From JBQTIU01 sp052387815 (lineage in GTDB: Bacteria; Pseudomonadota; Alphaproteobacteria; CACIAM-22H2): a stretch of 64,000 nt of DNA. Position 1 is the stretch's first letter. Each line of letters begins with the position of its first letter. The position numbers were made by a program, and so were the translations under genes. The notes under the pieces are model-generated. The model was not told the origin of the DNA. It was given only the letters and a program-made list of their open reading frames with translations, and did not search any database. Location of the stretch: positions 7,578 to 71,577 of the forward strand of contig JBQTIU010000024.1 of the NCBI GenBank assembly GCA_052387815.1, written 5' to 3'. Of this stretch, positions 24,874 through 33,921 are shown in pieces.

Positions 24874-25703
24874 CGCGGGGCCGCGGTGGCTCGCCAGCGC
24901 CGCTCGCTCAAGCGCTTGCGCCACCTGCCCCAGGCGTTGCGCCCCCGCACCGCCCCGCTCGGCGGCCCGGCCGGCTCGAGGACGAACATCCAGTCGCTGT
25001 TCATCCAATGCGGCAGGCGGTCGGCGATGCGCGCGTTCCAGGCGACGACAAGCGGCGAGCGCAGCAGCAGGTCGAGCCCCCAGCCGCACAGGAAGGTCGA
25101 GGGCGCGTACCGGCGCACCTTGAGGCCGCTCGCCGCGAACAGGCGCACGAGCCCGCCCATGGAAAAGAAATTGACGTGCGGGCTGGTCGCAAGGGTCATC
25201 TCGGGCTCGTTCGCCTGCGGCTCGTCCAAGAGCGCGCGTTTGAGCGCGCGCAGAGGGCGCGCGAGCCCCGAGAAATGGAGGCCCAATTCGATCAGCGCCA
25301 TGATCTCGAACGGGCCGTAGCCGTTCGGAGTGGTCAAGACCACGCGCCCGCTCTGGGCCAAGTTACGGCGCAGGGACACAAGGAAACCGAGCGGGTCCTC
25401 GACATGCTCCAGGACTTCGGCGGCGACGATCAGGTCGAAGACGCCGCCCCCCGGCAGCGCCGCGAAATCGTCAAAGGCGAGGTTGGGAAGCGGCGCCTGC
25501 GCGCGCGCCCAGGCGATCGAGCGCGCGTCGGTATCGACGCCGAGCACGGAGATGCCGGGGAAGGCCTTGGCGAGCGGCCGGGTGAGCTGCGCGCCGGTGC
25601 CGCAGCCGACGTCGAGGATGCGGCGGGGCGTGAGCTCGCGCACCGCGCGGGCGACGAACTCGAGCCGCTTGGCGTGCCCGTAGGCGTTCTCAGGCAGCGA
25701 CAA
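24870..25703 (-). CDS. Class I SAM-dependent methyltransferase
   Basis: A 277-residue methyltransferase. RILDVGCGTGAQLTRPLA (about 28-45) is the SAM loop, VLGVDTDARSIAWAR the acidic strand, and LIVAAEVLEHVEDPLGFLVS the post-II motif; NFFSMGGLVRLFAASGLKV near 190 is the usual C-terminal strand of Methyltransf_11/23 types. The acceptor is unknown; a sugar hydroxyl is likely from context. The Arg- and Trp-rich tail is not typical of the fold and may be unstructured. It overlaps asparagine synthase by 14 bases at its start and the heparinase-like gene by 4 at its end. Confidence 0.85.
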   Translation of the reverse strand: MSLPENAYGHAKRLEFVARAVRELTPRRILDVGCGTGAQLTRPLAKAFPGISVLGVDTDARSIAWARAQAPLPNLAFDDFAALPGGGVFDLIVAAEVLEHVEDPLGFLVSLRRNLAQSGRVVLTTPNGYGPFEIMALIELGLHFSGLARPLRALKRALLDEPQANEPEMTLATSPHVNFFSMGGLVRLFAASGLKVRRYAPSTFLCGWGLDLLLRSPLVVAWNARIADRLPHWMNSDWMFVLEPAGPPSGAVRGRNAWGRWRKRLSERRWRATAAPR

Positions 25704-27591
25704 ATCGGCGCCACCACAGGGCGAAGTTCATAAGGTACCAGGCTTGCGGGCCGCGCCGCCGGGCCAAGAGCCTGGCGACCGCGGCCCGATCGAGGAAGTC
25801 GGTCTCGGCGCAAAAGCGGTCCAGCACGGCGCCCATTTCGGCGCCCAGGCGGCCCTGCATCCAGTCGGCCATCGGCACCGCGAAGCCCTGCTTGCGGCGG
25901 TCGATGATCCGGTCGGGAACGAGGCCGCGCACGGCGCGCTTCAAGACCGCCTTCAATTCGCCGTTGGCGAGCTTCCGGGTCTCGGGGATGCTCATGGCAA
26001 GCGTCGCGAACTCGTGGTCGAGGAACGGCACGCGGGCCTCGACGCTCGCCCCCATGCTCATCTTGTCGACGCGCATGAGAAGCAGCTCGGGCAGGCGCAG
26101 CGACAGATCGAGGTAGGTCATCCAGGCGAGCGGCGACTTCTCCCACGCCTTGGTCTCGAAGCGCCGGCGGATCGGGGCCAGCGCCTCCCACGAGGTGGTG
26201 CCGGCGAAGCGCTCTCTGAGCCGCGGCGAGAGGAGCGCCTGCTTCTCGGCCTCGGTGAAGGCCTCGGCCCCGCCCCAGAAGATCGGCAGCCCGGCGATGC
26301 CGCGGCGCAGGTACTCGGTCGCGGCGTGCCCGCCCAAGCCCGCGAGACGCAAGGCGGCGAGGCCGGCGCGCTTCAAGAACCGGGCAACGGGCAGCGCGTT
26401 GGCGCGCTCGAGCCCGCGCATCGCCTTCCAGTAGGGGTAGCCGCAGAACAGCTCGTCGGCGCCCTCGCCGACCTGCGCGACGATGACGCCGTGCTCGCGC
26501 GCCAGCTTCGAGACGTAGTAGACCGGCACGCACACCGGGTCGCCGATCGGCTCGTCCTGGAGCTCGATCATGCGCGGCAGGAAATCGAGAAGCCGCGCCT
26601 GGGTGAGCTCGAGAACGTGGTGCTCGGCGCCCACCTGTTGCGCGATCTGGCGCGCGTAGGGCATCTCGTCGGCGACGCTCGACTGGTCGCCGGGGAAGGC
26701 GATCGAGAAGGCCTTGACGCGGCCACGCTCGCCTTCCGAGAACAGCGCGAGGTTGGTGCTGGAATCGATGCCGCCCGACAGGAACACGCCGACCGGAACG
26801 TCCGAAACCTTTCGCAGCTTGACGGCGACGCGCAGCTCCGCGAGCACCCGCGCCGCCGTCTCCTGCTCGCTCATGGCGGAGAGCGGGCGCGCGTGGTCGA
26901 GCATGTCCCACCACTTTCGTTCGGTCGTCGTTCCGTCAGCGTCGACGCGGAGCCAGGTTCCGGCCGGCAGCTTGCAGATGCCCTTGAACAGGGTGGCCGG
27001 CGCCGGCGCGGTCAAGAACGAGAGGTAGTGGTAGAACGCCTCCTCGCCCACCGCGCGCTCGCGCGTGGGATCGGCGAGGATCGCCTTGATCTCGGAGGCG
27101 AAGGCGACCCCGCGCGCATCGAGCGCGTAATAGAGCGGCTTGACCCCAATGCGGTCGCGCACCAGCCACAGCGCCCGCGCGCGTGCATCCCACAGCGCGA
27201 AGGCGAACATGCCGCGCAAGCGCTCCAGGCAGTCGATCCCCCATTCCTCGAAGGCATGGAGGATGACCTCGGTATCGGCATGGTCGGTCTTCCACCTATG
27301 CCCGCCCTTGGCCTCGAGCTCGGCGCGGATCTCGGCGTGGTTGTAGATCTCGCCGTTGTAGACGATCATGAGCGTGCCGTCCTCGTTCGACATCGGCTGG
27401 CTTGCGGCCTCCGAGAGGTCGATGATGGCGAGGCGCCGGTGGGCGAGGCCGATCCGGCCGTCGGGCGAGCGCCACAGGCCGATGCCGTCGGGGCCGCGAT
27501 GGGCCATGGTGTCGCGCATGGCGGCGAGCAGAGGCTCGCCGACCGCAAGCCGCGCCGGGTCGAAGGTCAGGATGCCGGCGATGCCGCACAT
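25690..27591 (-). CDS. asnB: Asparagine synthase (glutamine-hydrolysing) family amidotransferase
   Basis: A 633-residue class II glutamine amidotransferase. The catalytic Cys2 is present in MCGIAGIL, with RRLAIIDLS and YNGEIYN in the glutaminase half. The synthetase half has the PP-loop VFLSGGIDSSTNLAL at about 266-280 and RVDKMSMGASVEARVPFLDH. The length fits AsnB. Within polysaccharide loci AsnB paralogues (WbpS-like) are thought to amidate uronic acid carboxyls, so an amide on a sugar is as likely as free asparagine synthesis. It starts the segment that runs down to the ligase-like gene; the hairpin repeat at 27611-27658 lies just upstream. Confidence 0.92.
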   Translation of the reverse strand: MCGIAGILTFDPARLAVGEPLLAAMRDTMAHRGPDGIGLWRSPDGRIGLAHRRLAIIDLSEAASQPMSNEDGTLMIVYNGEIYNHAEIRAELEAKGGHRWKTDHADTEVILHAFEEWGIDCLERLRGMFAFALWDARARALWLVRDRIGVKPLYYALDARGVAFASEIKAILADPTRERAVGEEAFYHYLSFLTAPAPATLFKGICKLPAGTWLRVDADGTTTERKWWDMLDHARPLSAMSEQETAARVLAELRVAVKLRKVSDVPVGVFLSGGIDSSTNLALFSEGERGRVKAFSIAFPGDQSSVADEMPYARQIAQQVGAEHHVLELTQARLLDFLPRMIELQDEPIGDPVCVPVYYVSKLAREHGVIVAQVGEGADELFCGYPYWKAMRGLERANALPVARFLKRAGLAALRLAGLGGHAATEYLRRGIAGLPIFWGGAEAFTEAEKQALLSPRLRERFAGTTSWEALAPIRRRFETKAWEKSPLAWMTYLDLSLRLPELLLMRVDKMSMGASVEARVPFLDHEFATLAMSIPETRKLANGELKAVLKRAVRGLVPDRIIDRRKQGFAVPMADWMQGRLGAEMGAVLDRFCAETDFLDRAAVARLLARRRGPQAWYLMNFALWWRRFVAA

Positions 27592-27610
27592 GTCATGATC
27601 GAACAGGATT

Positions 27611-27658
27611 CGTGGCGGGTTTCCATCTCGCGCAGGCGGGTTGAAAACCCACCCCTAC
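27611..27658. repeat. Single GTAGGGG-type palindromic unit
   Basis: On the minus strand this reads GTAGGGGTGGGTTTTCAACC and so on. It contains the near-perfect hairpin GCGGGTTGAAAACCCACC and a second GGCGGGTTT at its far end. It shares the terminus and palindrome type of the three units at 12430-12655 but lacks an inverted GTAGGGG at its other end. It overlaps the end of the methyltransferase gene and provides that gene's TAG stop. Confidence 0.65.
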
Positions 27659-28419
27659 CTGGTCGCATGGATGGCGATGAACGAGCCGAGCGCCTCGGGG
27701 ATAAGGCGGCCGAGCCAGCCGAGGTGCTGGCGATCGTAAGGGGTGACGATCGGCCACGCCTCCATATCGGCAAAGGCGCCGAACAAGGCGCGGATCTCGG
27801 AGAGCGTATAGGCCTTGGTGCCGGGGCTCTCGAAGTGGCTGGCGATGACCTCGGCAAGGTTGCGGAAGGGGCGGCCGGCGCAGAGAGCGTGTTTCAACCA
27901 TTCCTTCAAGAACGCGGCCGACCAGCGCTTGTAGAACATGCCGCGGAACTCGCCGCCCGGCTTGAGCACGCGATGGATTTGGGCGACGACCCGGTCCGGG
28001 TGCGGGGCGTGGTGGATCACGCCCCACGACCACACGAGATCGAAGAACTGGTCCGCGAAGGGCAGGCCTTCGGCGTCCACCCGCTGGAGCTCGGAGGCGA
28101 GGCCGTGGAGCGCAAGGCGCCGGCGCGTCGCCTCGACGGCCGCCTCGGTCAGGTCGACGCCCCAGCACCGGGCGCCGGCCCGCGCCCATTGCAGGTGGTC
28201 GGTGCCGGCCCCGACCCCGATCTCGAGCACCCGCTTGCCGCGATAGCGGGTGAACTGGGCGACCGCGTGGATGAAGGGCTCGTTGGCGTAGCGGCGCTCC
28301 TCGACCCGCTCGCACCAGGCGAGGCTGCCGGGCTCGATGCCGCCGGTCACCAGGGGGCCGGTCCCGCACGGCTCCTTCTCCCAGAAGGCGCGGACTTGCT
28401 CGTTGAGGGTGTCGGCCAT
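27655..28419 (-). CDS. Class I SAM-dependent methyltransferase
   Basis: A 254-residue methyltransferase. RVLEIGVGAGTDHLQWARAG (about 64-83) is the SAM loop, CWGVDLTEAAVEATRRRL the acidic strand, LVWSWGVIHHAPHPDRVV the post-II motif and HRVLKPGGEFRGMFYKRW the next strand. It is similar in layout to the N-terminal domain of the fusion protein at 19.5-21.5 kb. The ATG at 28419 is chosen because conserved sequence begins directly after it; an earlier start at 28458 would overlap the next gene. The final codons HATR and TAG run into the palindromic repeat, so the C-terminus may be shortened or replaced. Confidence 0.84.
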   Translation of the reverse strand: MADTLNEQVRAFWEKEPCGTGPLVTGGIEPGSLAWCERVEERRYANEPFIHAVAQFTRYRGKRVLEIGVGAGTDHLQWARAGARCWGVDLTEAAVEATRRRLALHGLASELQRVDAEGLPFADQFFDLVWSWGVIHHAPHPDRVVAQIHRVLKPGGEFRGMFYKRWSAAFLKEWLKHALCAGRPFRNLAEVIASHFESPGTKAYTLSEIRALFGAFADMEAWPIVTPYDRQHLGWLGRLIPEALGSFIAIHATR

Positions 28420-28447
28420 GATCGCCCGCGTCCAGGCCCTTACAACC

Positions 28448-28786
28448 TCACCGGCCATAAACGAGGCGGCCGTAATGCCGGGCCGTATAGGTCAGGGTGC
28501 CGACTTCATCCTTGTAGCGCTCGAACCGCGACCGCCGGCAGGGAAACACGTCGGCCGCAATCCCGAGCCCGCGCGTGGCCTCGAACCCGGCGATGACGTT
28601 GCACTGCTTAGCGGGAGTGTCGTCGGGGACGACGACCAGAAGGTCGTAGTCGCTATCCCCGCGGGAATCCTCCCGCGCTCTCAAGCCGAACAAATAGACC
28701 GCTTCGGCCCGGAATGCCGGCACGATCCGCGCCAACAATCGCTCCAAGTCTGCGTCGACGTGAGCGGGCGGCGAGTCGATCATCAT
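28448..28786 (-). CDS. Orphan minimal nucleotidyltransferase-domain protein
   Basis: A 112-residue nucleotidyltransferase-fold protein. The active-site region reads FGLRAREDSRGDSDYDLLVV: the two Asp of DSDYD are present, but the usual GS that binds the nucleotide phosphates is GL. Catalysis may be weak or lost. Relatives are MNT components of HEPN/MNT toxin-antitoxin pairs, yet no HEPN gene is adjacent; both neighbours are polysaccharide genes. It may be a stranded antitoxin. Two ATG codons (28786, 28783) are equally possible starts. Confidence 0.75.
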   Translation of the reverse strand: MMIDSPPAHVDADLERLLARIVPAFRAEAVYLFGLRAREDSRGDSDYDLLVVVPDDTPAKQCNVIAGFEATRGLGIAADVFPCRRSRFERYKDEVGTLTYTARHYGRLVYGR

Positions 28787-28832
28787 GCTTCTATTCTACC
28801 CGGCAAGATCGCGCCGCGGACAACGTTCCGAG

Positions 28833-30146
28833 TCACGTGTCGGCTGGTTCCCGCACCGCCGCGATGAGCGCTTCCTGGAAGCGCCGCCGCACCACGCTAG
28901 CGTCGTGGTTGGCCAGCGCCACCGCGCGCGCCCGCGCGACCAGGCTCATGCGCAGGCCGGCGCCGTCGAGCAAGCGCACGATGCCCTCCGCCGCGCGGCC
29001 GGGTTCGCCAACCACGTGCGCCCAGCCCTCGCGCTTGGCATAGGCGATTTGCGCCGTCGCCTCGGGCCCGTAGGCGAGGACCGGCGTCCCGGACACGAGG
29101 TAGGCCGGCAGCTTGGTCGGCATGGAGAAGCGGACGAGGCGCACGCTCTCGGCGTCGAAGTTGACGGGCAGGACGAGGATGTCGGCAGCGCCGATGGCGC
29201 CGAAGAATTCCTCGTCATCGGCGATGGTGTCGTGGAGGCGGACGCAGGGCGCGACCTCGAGCCGGGCGCGGAAGCGCTCGGCGAGGAAGGCGGGGCTGTG
29301 GATGTCGAAGCGCAGGCGACGGCCGCCGCGGACGAGCGCGGCGACGGCATGGGCGACGTCGATCAAGCTTTGCGCCTGGGCGTTGTCGAAGATCGAGCCC
29401 ACGTAGAGCACCCGGGCGGGGTCGCCGACCGGCCGTGACGACGGCGGGGTGCCGGCGCGGATTCCCATATCGACGGCGTTCTGAAAGGCTTGGAACGGGA
29501 CGCCGTAGCGCGCCGCGTAAGCCCCGGCCATGTCCCCGCCGATGGCAAGCCGCGCCGCGGCGGTCGCGACCAGCCGTCGGACGAGGGCGCGCATGCGCGC
29601 ATTCGGCAGCGCCGACAACAGACCGCCGCGATAGAGATACGAGGGCCAGTCGTCCATGAAGTGGACGACCAGCTTGAGGCCGAAGCGGCGGCGGATCGCC
29701 TCGACGAGCTCCATCATGCCGATCGTCCCGAAGGCGGCGTAGATGAGCTCGGGACGGAAGGCGGCGATCCAACGCTCGAGCTCGAGCGACAGCCGGCCGC
29801 TATCCGGCCACGCATTGCCGATCAGCGCGCGCTTGATCTGCCGGGCCACGCTCGAGTGAGCTTTCGATGTCGGGGCCGCCTCGCCCGCGGCGCCGCCGTT
29901 CGCCTCAAGGCTCAGCCAGCGGCCGAGCCCCGGCCAGCGGCCGATCTCGCGCGCCGACAGGCGATAGAAATGACGGCAAACCTCGCTCGTCACCGGCACC
30001 GGGTCGTCGTGCACGGTGGCGAGCCGGTCGGCCGGCCAGGACCGGAACAGGTTGGAGAAGGTGATTCCGCCGCCGGTCGTGCGGTTGAACGCGGCGGAGG
30101 TCACGAACAGGACGCGCGGGCGGGGGTCGGCGGAGGGCTCCGCCAC
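28833..30146 (-). CDS. Glycosyltransferase, GT-B
   Basis: A 437-residue GT-B-type glycosyltransferase. VLFVTSAAFNRTTGGGITFSN is the N-terminal Rossmann start with the Gly-rich loop of family 4-like enzymes. LKLVVHFMDDWPSYLYRG, ARVLYVGSIFDNAQAQSLI and FSMPTKLPAYLVSGTPVLAYG (donor-domain region) follow. The specificity is unknown. GTG 30146 is preferred since it leaves a 13-base gap to the upstream gene; a TTG at 30188 would overlap that gene by 29 bases. A gap of 46 bases separates it from the orphan nucleotidyltransferase, which is larger than most gaps here. Confidence 0.82.
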   Translation of the reverse strand: MAEPSADPRPRVLFVTSAAFNRTTGGGITFSNLFRSWPADRLATVHDDPVPVTSEVCRHFYRLSAREIGRWPGLGRWLSLEANGGAAGEAAPTSKAHSSVARQIKRALIGNAWPDSGRLSLELERWIAAFRPELIYAAFGTIGMMELVEAIRRRFGLKLVVHFMDDWPSYLYRGGLLSALPNARMRALVRRLVATAAARLAIGGDMAGAYAARYGVPFQAFQNAVDMGIRAGTPPSSRPVGDPARVLYVGSIFDNAQAQSLIDVAHAVAALVRGGRRLRFDIHSPAFLAERFRARLEVAPCVRLHDTIADDEEFFGAIGAADILVLPVNFDAESVRLVRFSMPTKLPAYLVSGTPVLAYGPEATAQIAYAKREGWAHVVGEPGRAAEGIVRLLDGAGLRMSLVARARAVALANHDASVVRRRFQEALIAAVREPADT

Positions 30147-30159
30147 GCCCGAGCGGCGG

Positions 30160-31125
30160 TCAGACGAAGTGAAGGTTGTTGACGCCAAGAGCCAGACGCT
30201 TCGCTTGAATCATTATCCGCATCGGGTGCTTGAAAATGGGATCGATGCCGAACCGAAAGCCGGGGGTTGCCTGGCGCAGACTGTCGATCGCGGCGCGCAG
30301 GCTCAGCACGTAGGGGCGGTAGATGTGCCGTGCCGCCTCCGCAGGCACCTTCATGTGGCCGGCGTAGAGGTCGTACAGCCGCGCCCCGAAGATCTGCAGT
30401 CCCTGGAAATGAAAGAGCAGCAGCTCGTCGTCGTCGAGAAAGACGGTTCCGTCCCGCACCGCGACGCGGTAGCCCTCGATATTCCACGGCGCCGCGTTGA
30501 GGCCCTTGTGCGCCGAGGCGTGCACGCCGTCGAACAGTCCGGGCAGTTGCTCGAGATATTTCTGGTCGCCGCAGGCGTCGGCGGTCGGTACGTTGGGACA
30601 GAATTCGAGGCAACGCTCGCCCCACCAGGCGAGCGCGCGCCGAGCTGGCGGGGAACTGCGGCACGCCACGTAGCCGGCGTTGTAACGGCCCGACGGCCCT
30701 TCATGGATGGCAAAGGCGGGGGTCGCGAAGCGATGGGCCGTGAGCACGACGTTCGCACCCGCGGCGGCCGCAAGGCCCCGATCCGGATCGCCGAACGCCA
30801 TCATGTCGCCGTCGAGATAGACGGCCCAGTCCGGCGACGGGTCGCCGGAGAGTGCGTGCAGCAGGGCGAACGGCTTCGCGGTCCAGCAATACTCGTTGAG
30901 GGCGCGGTCGGGCTTGACGGCCCGCAGCGCCTCGGTCTCGAAATCGCGGCCGCGCACCACCCGCGCCTTGGGCAGGCGCAGGCGCTCGAGGACATCGGCG
31001 CAGGGCTCATCCATGCAGTAGAACGCGAAGCGGCGCTCGCCGAGGTACGGTTCCAGTGACCGGTAGAGGCACAGCGCCCGCGCGGCGTAGTAAACGGTAA
31101 TGACCGTCAGGTACAGCACCTTCAT
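30160..31125 (-). CDS. Predicted GT-A glycosyltransferase (family 8-like)
   Basis: A 321-residue protein with a GT-A fold suggested by VYLDGDMMAFGDPDRGLAA, where DGD takes the place of the metal-binding DxD. MKVLYLTVITVYYAARALCL opens the Rossmann strand. GRYNAGYVACRSSPPARRAL and GDQKYLEQLP resemble the acceptor half of family 8 (glycogenin-like) enzymes. FHFQGL near the end matches the usual His of the metal site. The donor is unknown. Its start overlaps the SDR stop by ATGA. Linkage to the CDP-sugar genes immediately upstream suggests it may use the CDP-activated sugar, which is inference. Confidence 0.72.
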   Translation of the reverse strand: MKVLYLTVITVYYAARALCLYRSLEPYLGERRFAFYCMDEPCADVLERLRLPKARVVRGRDFETEALRAVKPDRALNEYCWTAKPFALLHALSGDPSPDWAVYLDGDMMAFGDPDRGLAAAAGANVVLTAHRFATPAFAIHEGPSGRYNAGYVACRSSPPARRALAWWGERCLEFCPNVPTADACGDQKYLEQLPGLFDGVHASAHKGLNAAPWNIEGYRVAVRDGTVFLDDDELLLFHFQGLQIFGARLYDLYAGHMKVPAEAARHIYRPYVLSLRAAIDSLRQATPGFRFGIDPIFKHPMRIMIQAKRLALGVNNLHFV

Positions 31126-32084
31126 GGCGCGGTCGGTGCCGTAACCCGGGCGGCTTCGATGACGCGGTCGATTCCTTCCTCGAGGCCGATTCTCGGCCGC
31201 CACCCGGTCGCCGCCGCGATGCGGCGGTTGTCGCCGACCAGCCAGGGCGGATCTTCGGCCCGATAGGGAAGGGCGCCGAACTTCAGGAGCTCGGCCGGGG
31301 CACCGAGGCGCAAGGCGACCAGCGTTGCCGCCGCACGTACGGTCGTCGCTCGGCCCGTGCAGACGTTGTAAGCCTCGTAGTCGGCCACCGAGGCGGAGGT
31401 CGCGAGCGCCTCGAGCACGGTCGCGACGTCGTCGACGAAGACGAAATCCCGGACTTGCTCGCCGGGACTGAGGGCGACGGGCTCGCCGCAACGAAGCTGC
31501 CGGGCGAGCGCCGACATCAAACGGTGCGGCGCTTCGCTGGGGCCGTAGGTGAGGAACGGCCGCGCGACCACGAAAGGCAGCCCGAGGGCCCGCGCCCGCG
31601 CCGTACCCTCGCGGGTGGCCGCCGCCTTGGCGCCGCCATAGCCACTTTCGTCCGGCAGCACAAGCGGGGCATCCTCGGCGACCAGGGTGCCCGGCCTTGC
31701 GGTCGCGTATTCCGAGCAACTCCCGGCATGCACGAAACGGCGGAGCGGCCAGCGCGCGCTCGCCTCGATGAGAGCAAGCAACAGATCCGCGTTGCCGGCC
31801 CGCAACTCGCGCTCGTCGCGATCGCGCGGGTTGACGCCGTAGGCGGCCAGATTGAAGACCGCCTCGGAAAGGTGCCCGGACAGGGCGGCGGCGAGTGTGC
31901 GCGGGGCGAACGTGTCGAGCGCGACGACATCGGCGCCGGCGAGCCCGGCGTGCCGCTCGGGTGCGTAGGAACGGGCGCGCACGAGGCAGACGACGGCCGT
32001 GCCGCGCGCCAGCAGCCGCCGGACAAGGACACCGCCGACGAAACCGGTCGCCCCGCTGACGACCGCCGTTCGTAGCCGCGTCAT
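31122..32084 (-). CDS. NAD-dependent epimerase/reductase (SDR), CDP-sugar module
   Basis: A 320-residue extended SDR. VVSGATGFVGGVLV is the cofactor loop and SGYGGAKAAATREG holds the catalytic Tyr-x3-Lys. FVHAGSCSEYA supplies the Ser/Thr region, and VRDFVFVDDVATVLEAL the substrate-domain signature. It lies between rfbG and a glycosyltransferase, with 4-base overlaps on both sides, so it most likely acts on CDP-4-keto-6-deoxyglucose as an epimerase or C4-reductase. No CDP-4-keto-6-deoxyglucose 3-dehydrase (DdhC) is in the window, which argues for a CDP-6-deoxyhexose rather than a 3,6-dideoxyhexose product. Confidence 0.84.
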   Translation of the reverse strand: MTRLRTAVVSGATGFVGGVLVRRLLARGTAVVCLVRARSYAPERHAGLAGADVVALDTFAPRTLAAALSGHLSEAVFNLAAYGVNPRDRDERELRAGNADLLLALIEASARWPLRRFVHAGSCSEYATARPGTLVAEDAPLVLPDESGYGGAKAAATREGTARARALGLPFVVARPFLTYGPSEAPHRLMSALARQLRCGEPVALSPGEQVRDFVFVDDVATVLEALATSASVADYEAYNVCTGRATTVRAAATLVALRLGAPAELLKFGALPYRAEDPPWLVGDNRRIAAATGWRPRIGLEEGIDRVIEAARVTAPTAP

Positions 32085-33151
32085 CGAGCGTAGAGGACCG
32101 CGGCGAAGGCATCGATCTGCCGCAGCAGGATGGCCCGCGCGCTGGCGCGGTCAGCAAGGCAGGCCTGGTACCAATCGCAGGTCAGCGCGACCCCATCGTC
32201 GAGCGACAGAAGCGGCTGCCAACCGAGCCGGTCGCGCGCCTTCGCGGTGTCGAGCCTAAGCAGCGTCTGTTCGTGAAAGCTCGCGCTCTCCGGACGCTCC
32301 TCGATCAATCCCGTGCCCCAGCGGCGGACCAGCCGTTGGGCGAGATCGCGGACGGTGATGGCGTCGTCCGGCGGCGGGCCGAAGTTCCAGCCTTCGGCGA
32401 AGGCACGGCCTTGGTCGACGAGCGACTTGCCGAGCAGGAGGTAGCCGTGCAAGGGATCGAGGACGTGCTGCCACGGCCTGGTCGCTTGCGGCCGGCGCAG
32501 GACCAGCGACTGGCCGCCGGCGATGGCGCGCACGAAGTCGGGTACCAGGCGGTGGTGCGACCAGTCGCCGCCGCCGATGACGTTGCCGCTGCGCGCGCTG
32601 GCGACGGCGGCGCTGCCCGCGGCGGCGAAGAACGAGCTGCGGTAGGCGTGCGTCGCCAGCTCGGCGCACGCCTTGCTGGCGCTGTAGGGATCGGCGCCGC
32701 CGAGGGGATCGTCCTCGCGATGGGCCCGGCTCGGGTTGCGGTTGTCGTAGACCTTGTCGCTGGTCGCCACGACGACGGCCGCCACCGAGGGCGTGTGCCG
32801 GGCCGCTTCGAGCACGTTCACCGTGCCGAGGAGGTTGATGGCGAACGTCGCCTGCGGCTGTTCGTAGGAGCGGCCGACGAGCGACTGCCCGGCGAGATGA
32901 AAGACCACCTCCGGCCGGACCTGCGCGAACAGCGCCGCCACACCGTCGCTGTCGCGCACGTCGCCGATGACCGAGACGCAATCCCGCTCGATTTCGGCCT
33001 CGGCGAAGAACTCGCTCTCCGGCGGCAAGGCGAAGCCGACCGTCCGGGCGCCCAGGCGCGCAAGCCAGGCGACGAGCCATCCGCCCTTGAAGCCGGTGTG
33101 CCCGGTCACCAGCACCCGACGGTCGCGATAGGTGCTTGCGAGCGCGTCCAT
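32081..33151 (-). CDS. rfbG: CDP-glucose 4,6-dehydratase
   Basis: A 356-residue SDR matching RfbG/DdhB in length and motifs. VLVTGHTGFKGGWL is the characteristic cofactor loop of this enzyme. SDKVYDNRN and the YSASK catalytic pair (DPYSASKACAEL) follow, and NVIGGGDWSHHRLVPD and RPWQHVLDPLHGYL are strongly conserved in the family. It converts CDP-glucose to CDP-4-dehydro-6-deoxyglucose. Its start and the rfbF stop share one base (TGATG), and its stop overlaps the next SDR by 4 bases, so the three form one tightly coupled module. Confidence 0.94.
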   Translation of the reverse strand: MDALASTYRDRRVLVTGHTGFKGGWLVAWLARLGARTVGFALPPESEFFAEAEIERDCVSVIGDVRDSDGVAALFAQVRPEVVFHLAGQSLVGRSYEQPQATFAINLLGTVNVLEAARHTPSVAAVVVATSDKVYDNRNPSRAHREDDPLGGADPYSASKACAELATHAYRSSFFAAAGSAAVASARSGNVIGGGDWSHHRLVPDFVRAIAGGQSLVLRRPQATRPWQHVLDPLHGYLLLGKSLVDQGRAFAEGWNFGPPPDDAITVRDLAQRLVRRWGTGLIEERPESASFHEQTLLRLDTAKARDRLGWQPLLSLDDGVALTCDWYQACLADRASARAILLRQIDAFAAVLYAR

Positions 33152-33921
33152 CACGCCCAGATCTTCCACGCCGCGCGGCCGCTCGCCCACAGCGCCTCGA
33201 GGAGCTGCTTCTCGCGCAGCGTGTCCATGGGCTGCCAGAACCCGTCGTGGCGGTAGGCCATGAGCTGGCCGTCGTTGGCGAGCCGCTCGAGCGGCTGCTG
33301 CTCGAGCATCGCGTCGTCGCCGGCAAGATAGGCGAACACGTCCGGCTCGAAGACGAAGAAGCCGCCGTTGATCCAGCCCTCGCCGATCTGCGGCTTCTCC
33401 GCGAAGCGCTTGACGGTATCGCCTTCGATGTCGAGGCCGCCGAACCTGGCGGGAGGACGGACCGCCGTCACGGTGGCGAGCTTGCCGTGCCCGAGGTGGA
33501 AAGCGAGCAGTTTGCGGAGGTCGATATCGGCGACCCCATCGCCGTAGGTGACCATGAACCGGGTCGAGCCCAGAAGGCTCGTCAAGCGCAGGAGCCGGCC
33601 GCCGGTCAACGTATCGAGGCCGGTATCGATTACCGTGACCCGCCACTCCACCCGATTCGGCGACAAGATCGTCGTCTTGCCCGACTTGAGGTCGATGGTG
33701 AAATCGCTGCTGCGCACGAAGAAATCGTGGAAATACTCCTTGATGGCTTCGGCTTTGAAGCCGCACGCGACGATGAACTCCTTGAAGCCGTGGGCGGCAT
33801 AGATGTTCATGATGTGCCAGAGCATCGGCTTGCCGCCGATCTCGACCATCGGTTTTGGCCGCGCCGACGTCTCCTCGGCCAGGCGCGAGCCGGTGCCGCC
33901 GGCGAGAATGACGACTTTCAT
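33151..33921 (-). CDS. rfbF: Glucose-1-phosphate cytidylyltransferase
   Basis: A 256-residue nucleotidyltransferase. MKVVILAGGTGSRLAEET and RPKPMVEIGGKPMLWHIM are the nucleotide-binding signature of RfbF/DdhA; VTYGDGVADIDL carries the metal Asp, and GWINGGFFVFEPDVF and FWQPMDTLREK are typical of the family. It makes CDP-glucose from CTP and glucose-1-phosphate, directly feeding RfbG. Length is normal. The ATG at 33921 overlaps the upstream methyltransferase stop (ATGA). Confidence 0.95.
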   Translation of the reverse strand: MKVVILAGGTGSRLAEETSARPKPMVEIGGKPMLWHIMNIYAAHGFKEFIVACGFKAEAIKEYFHDFFVRSSDFTIDLKSGKTTILSPNRVEWRVTVIDTGLDTLTGGRLLRLTSLLGSTRFMVTYGDGVADIDLRKLLAFHLGHGKLATVTAVRPPARFGGLDIEGDTVKRFAEKPQIGEGWINGGFFVFEPDVFAYLAGDDAMLEQQPLERLANDGQLMAYRHDGFWQPMDTLREKQLLEALWASGRAAWKIWA

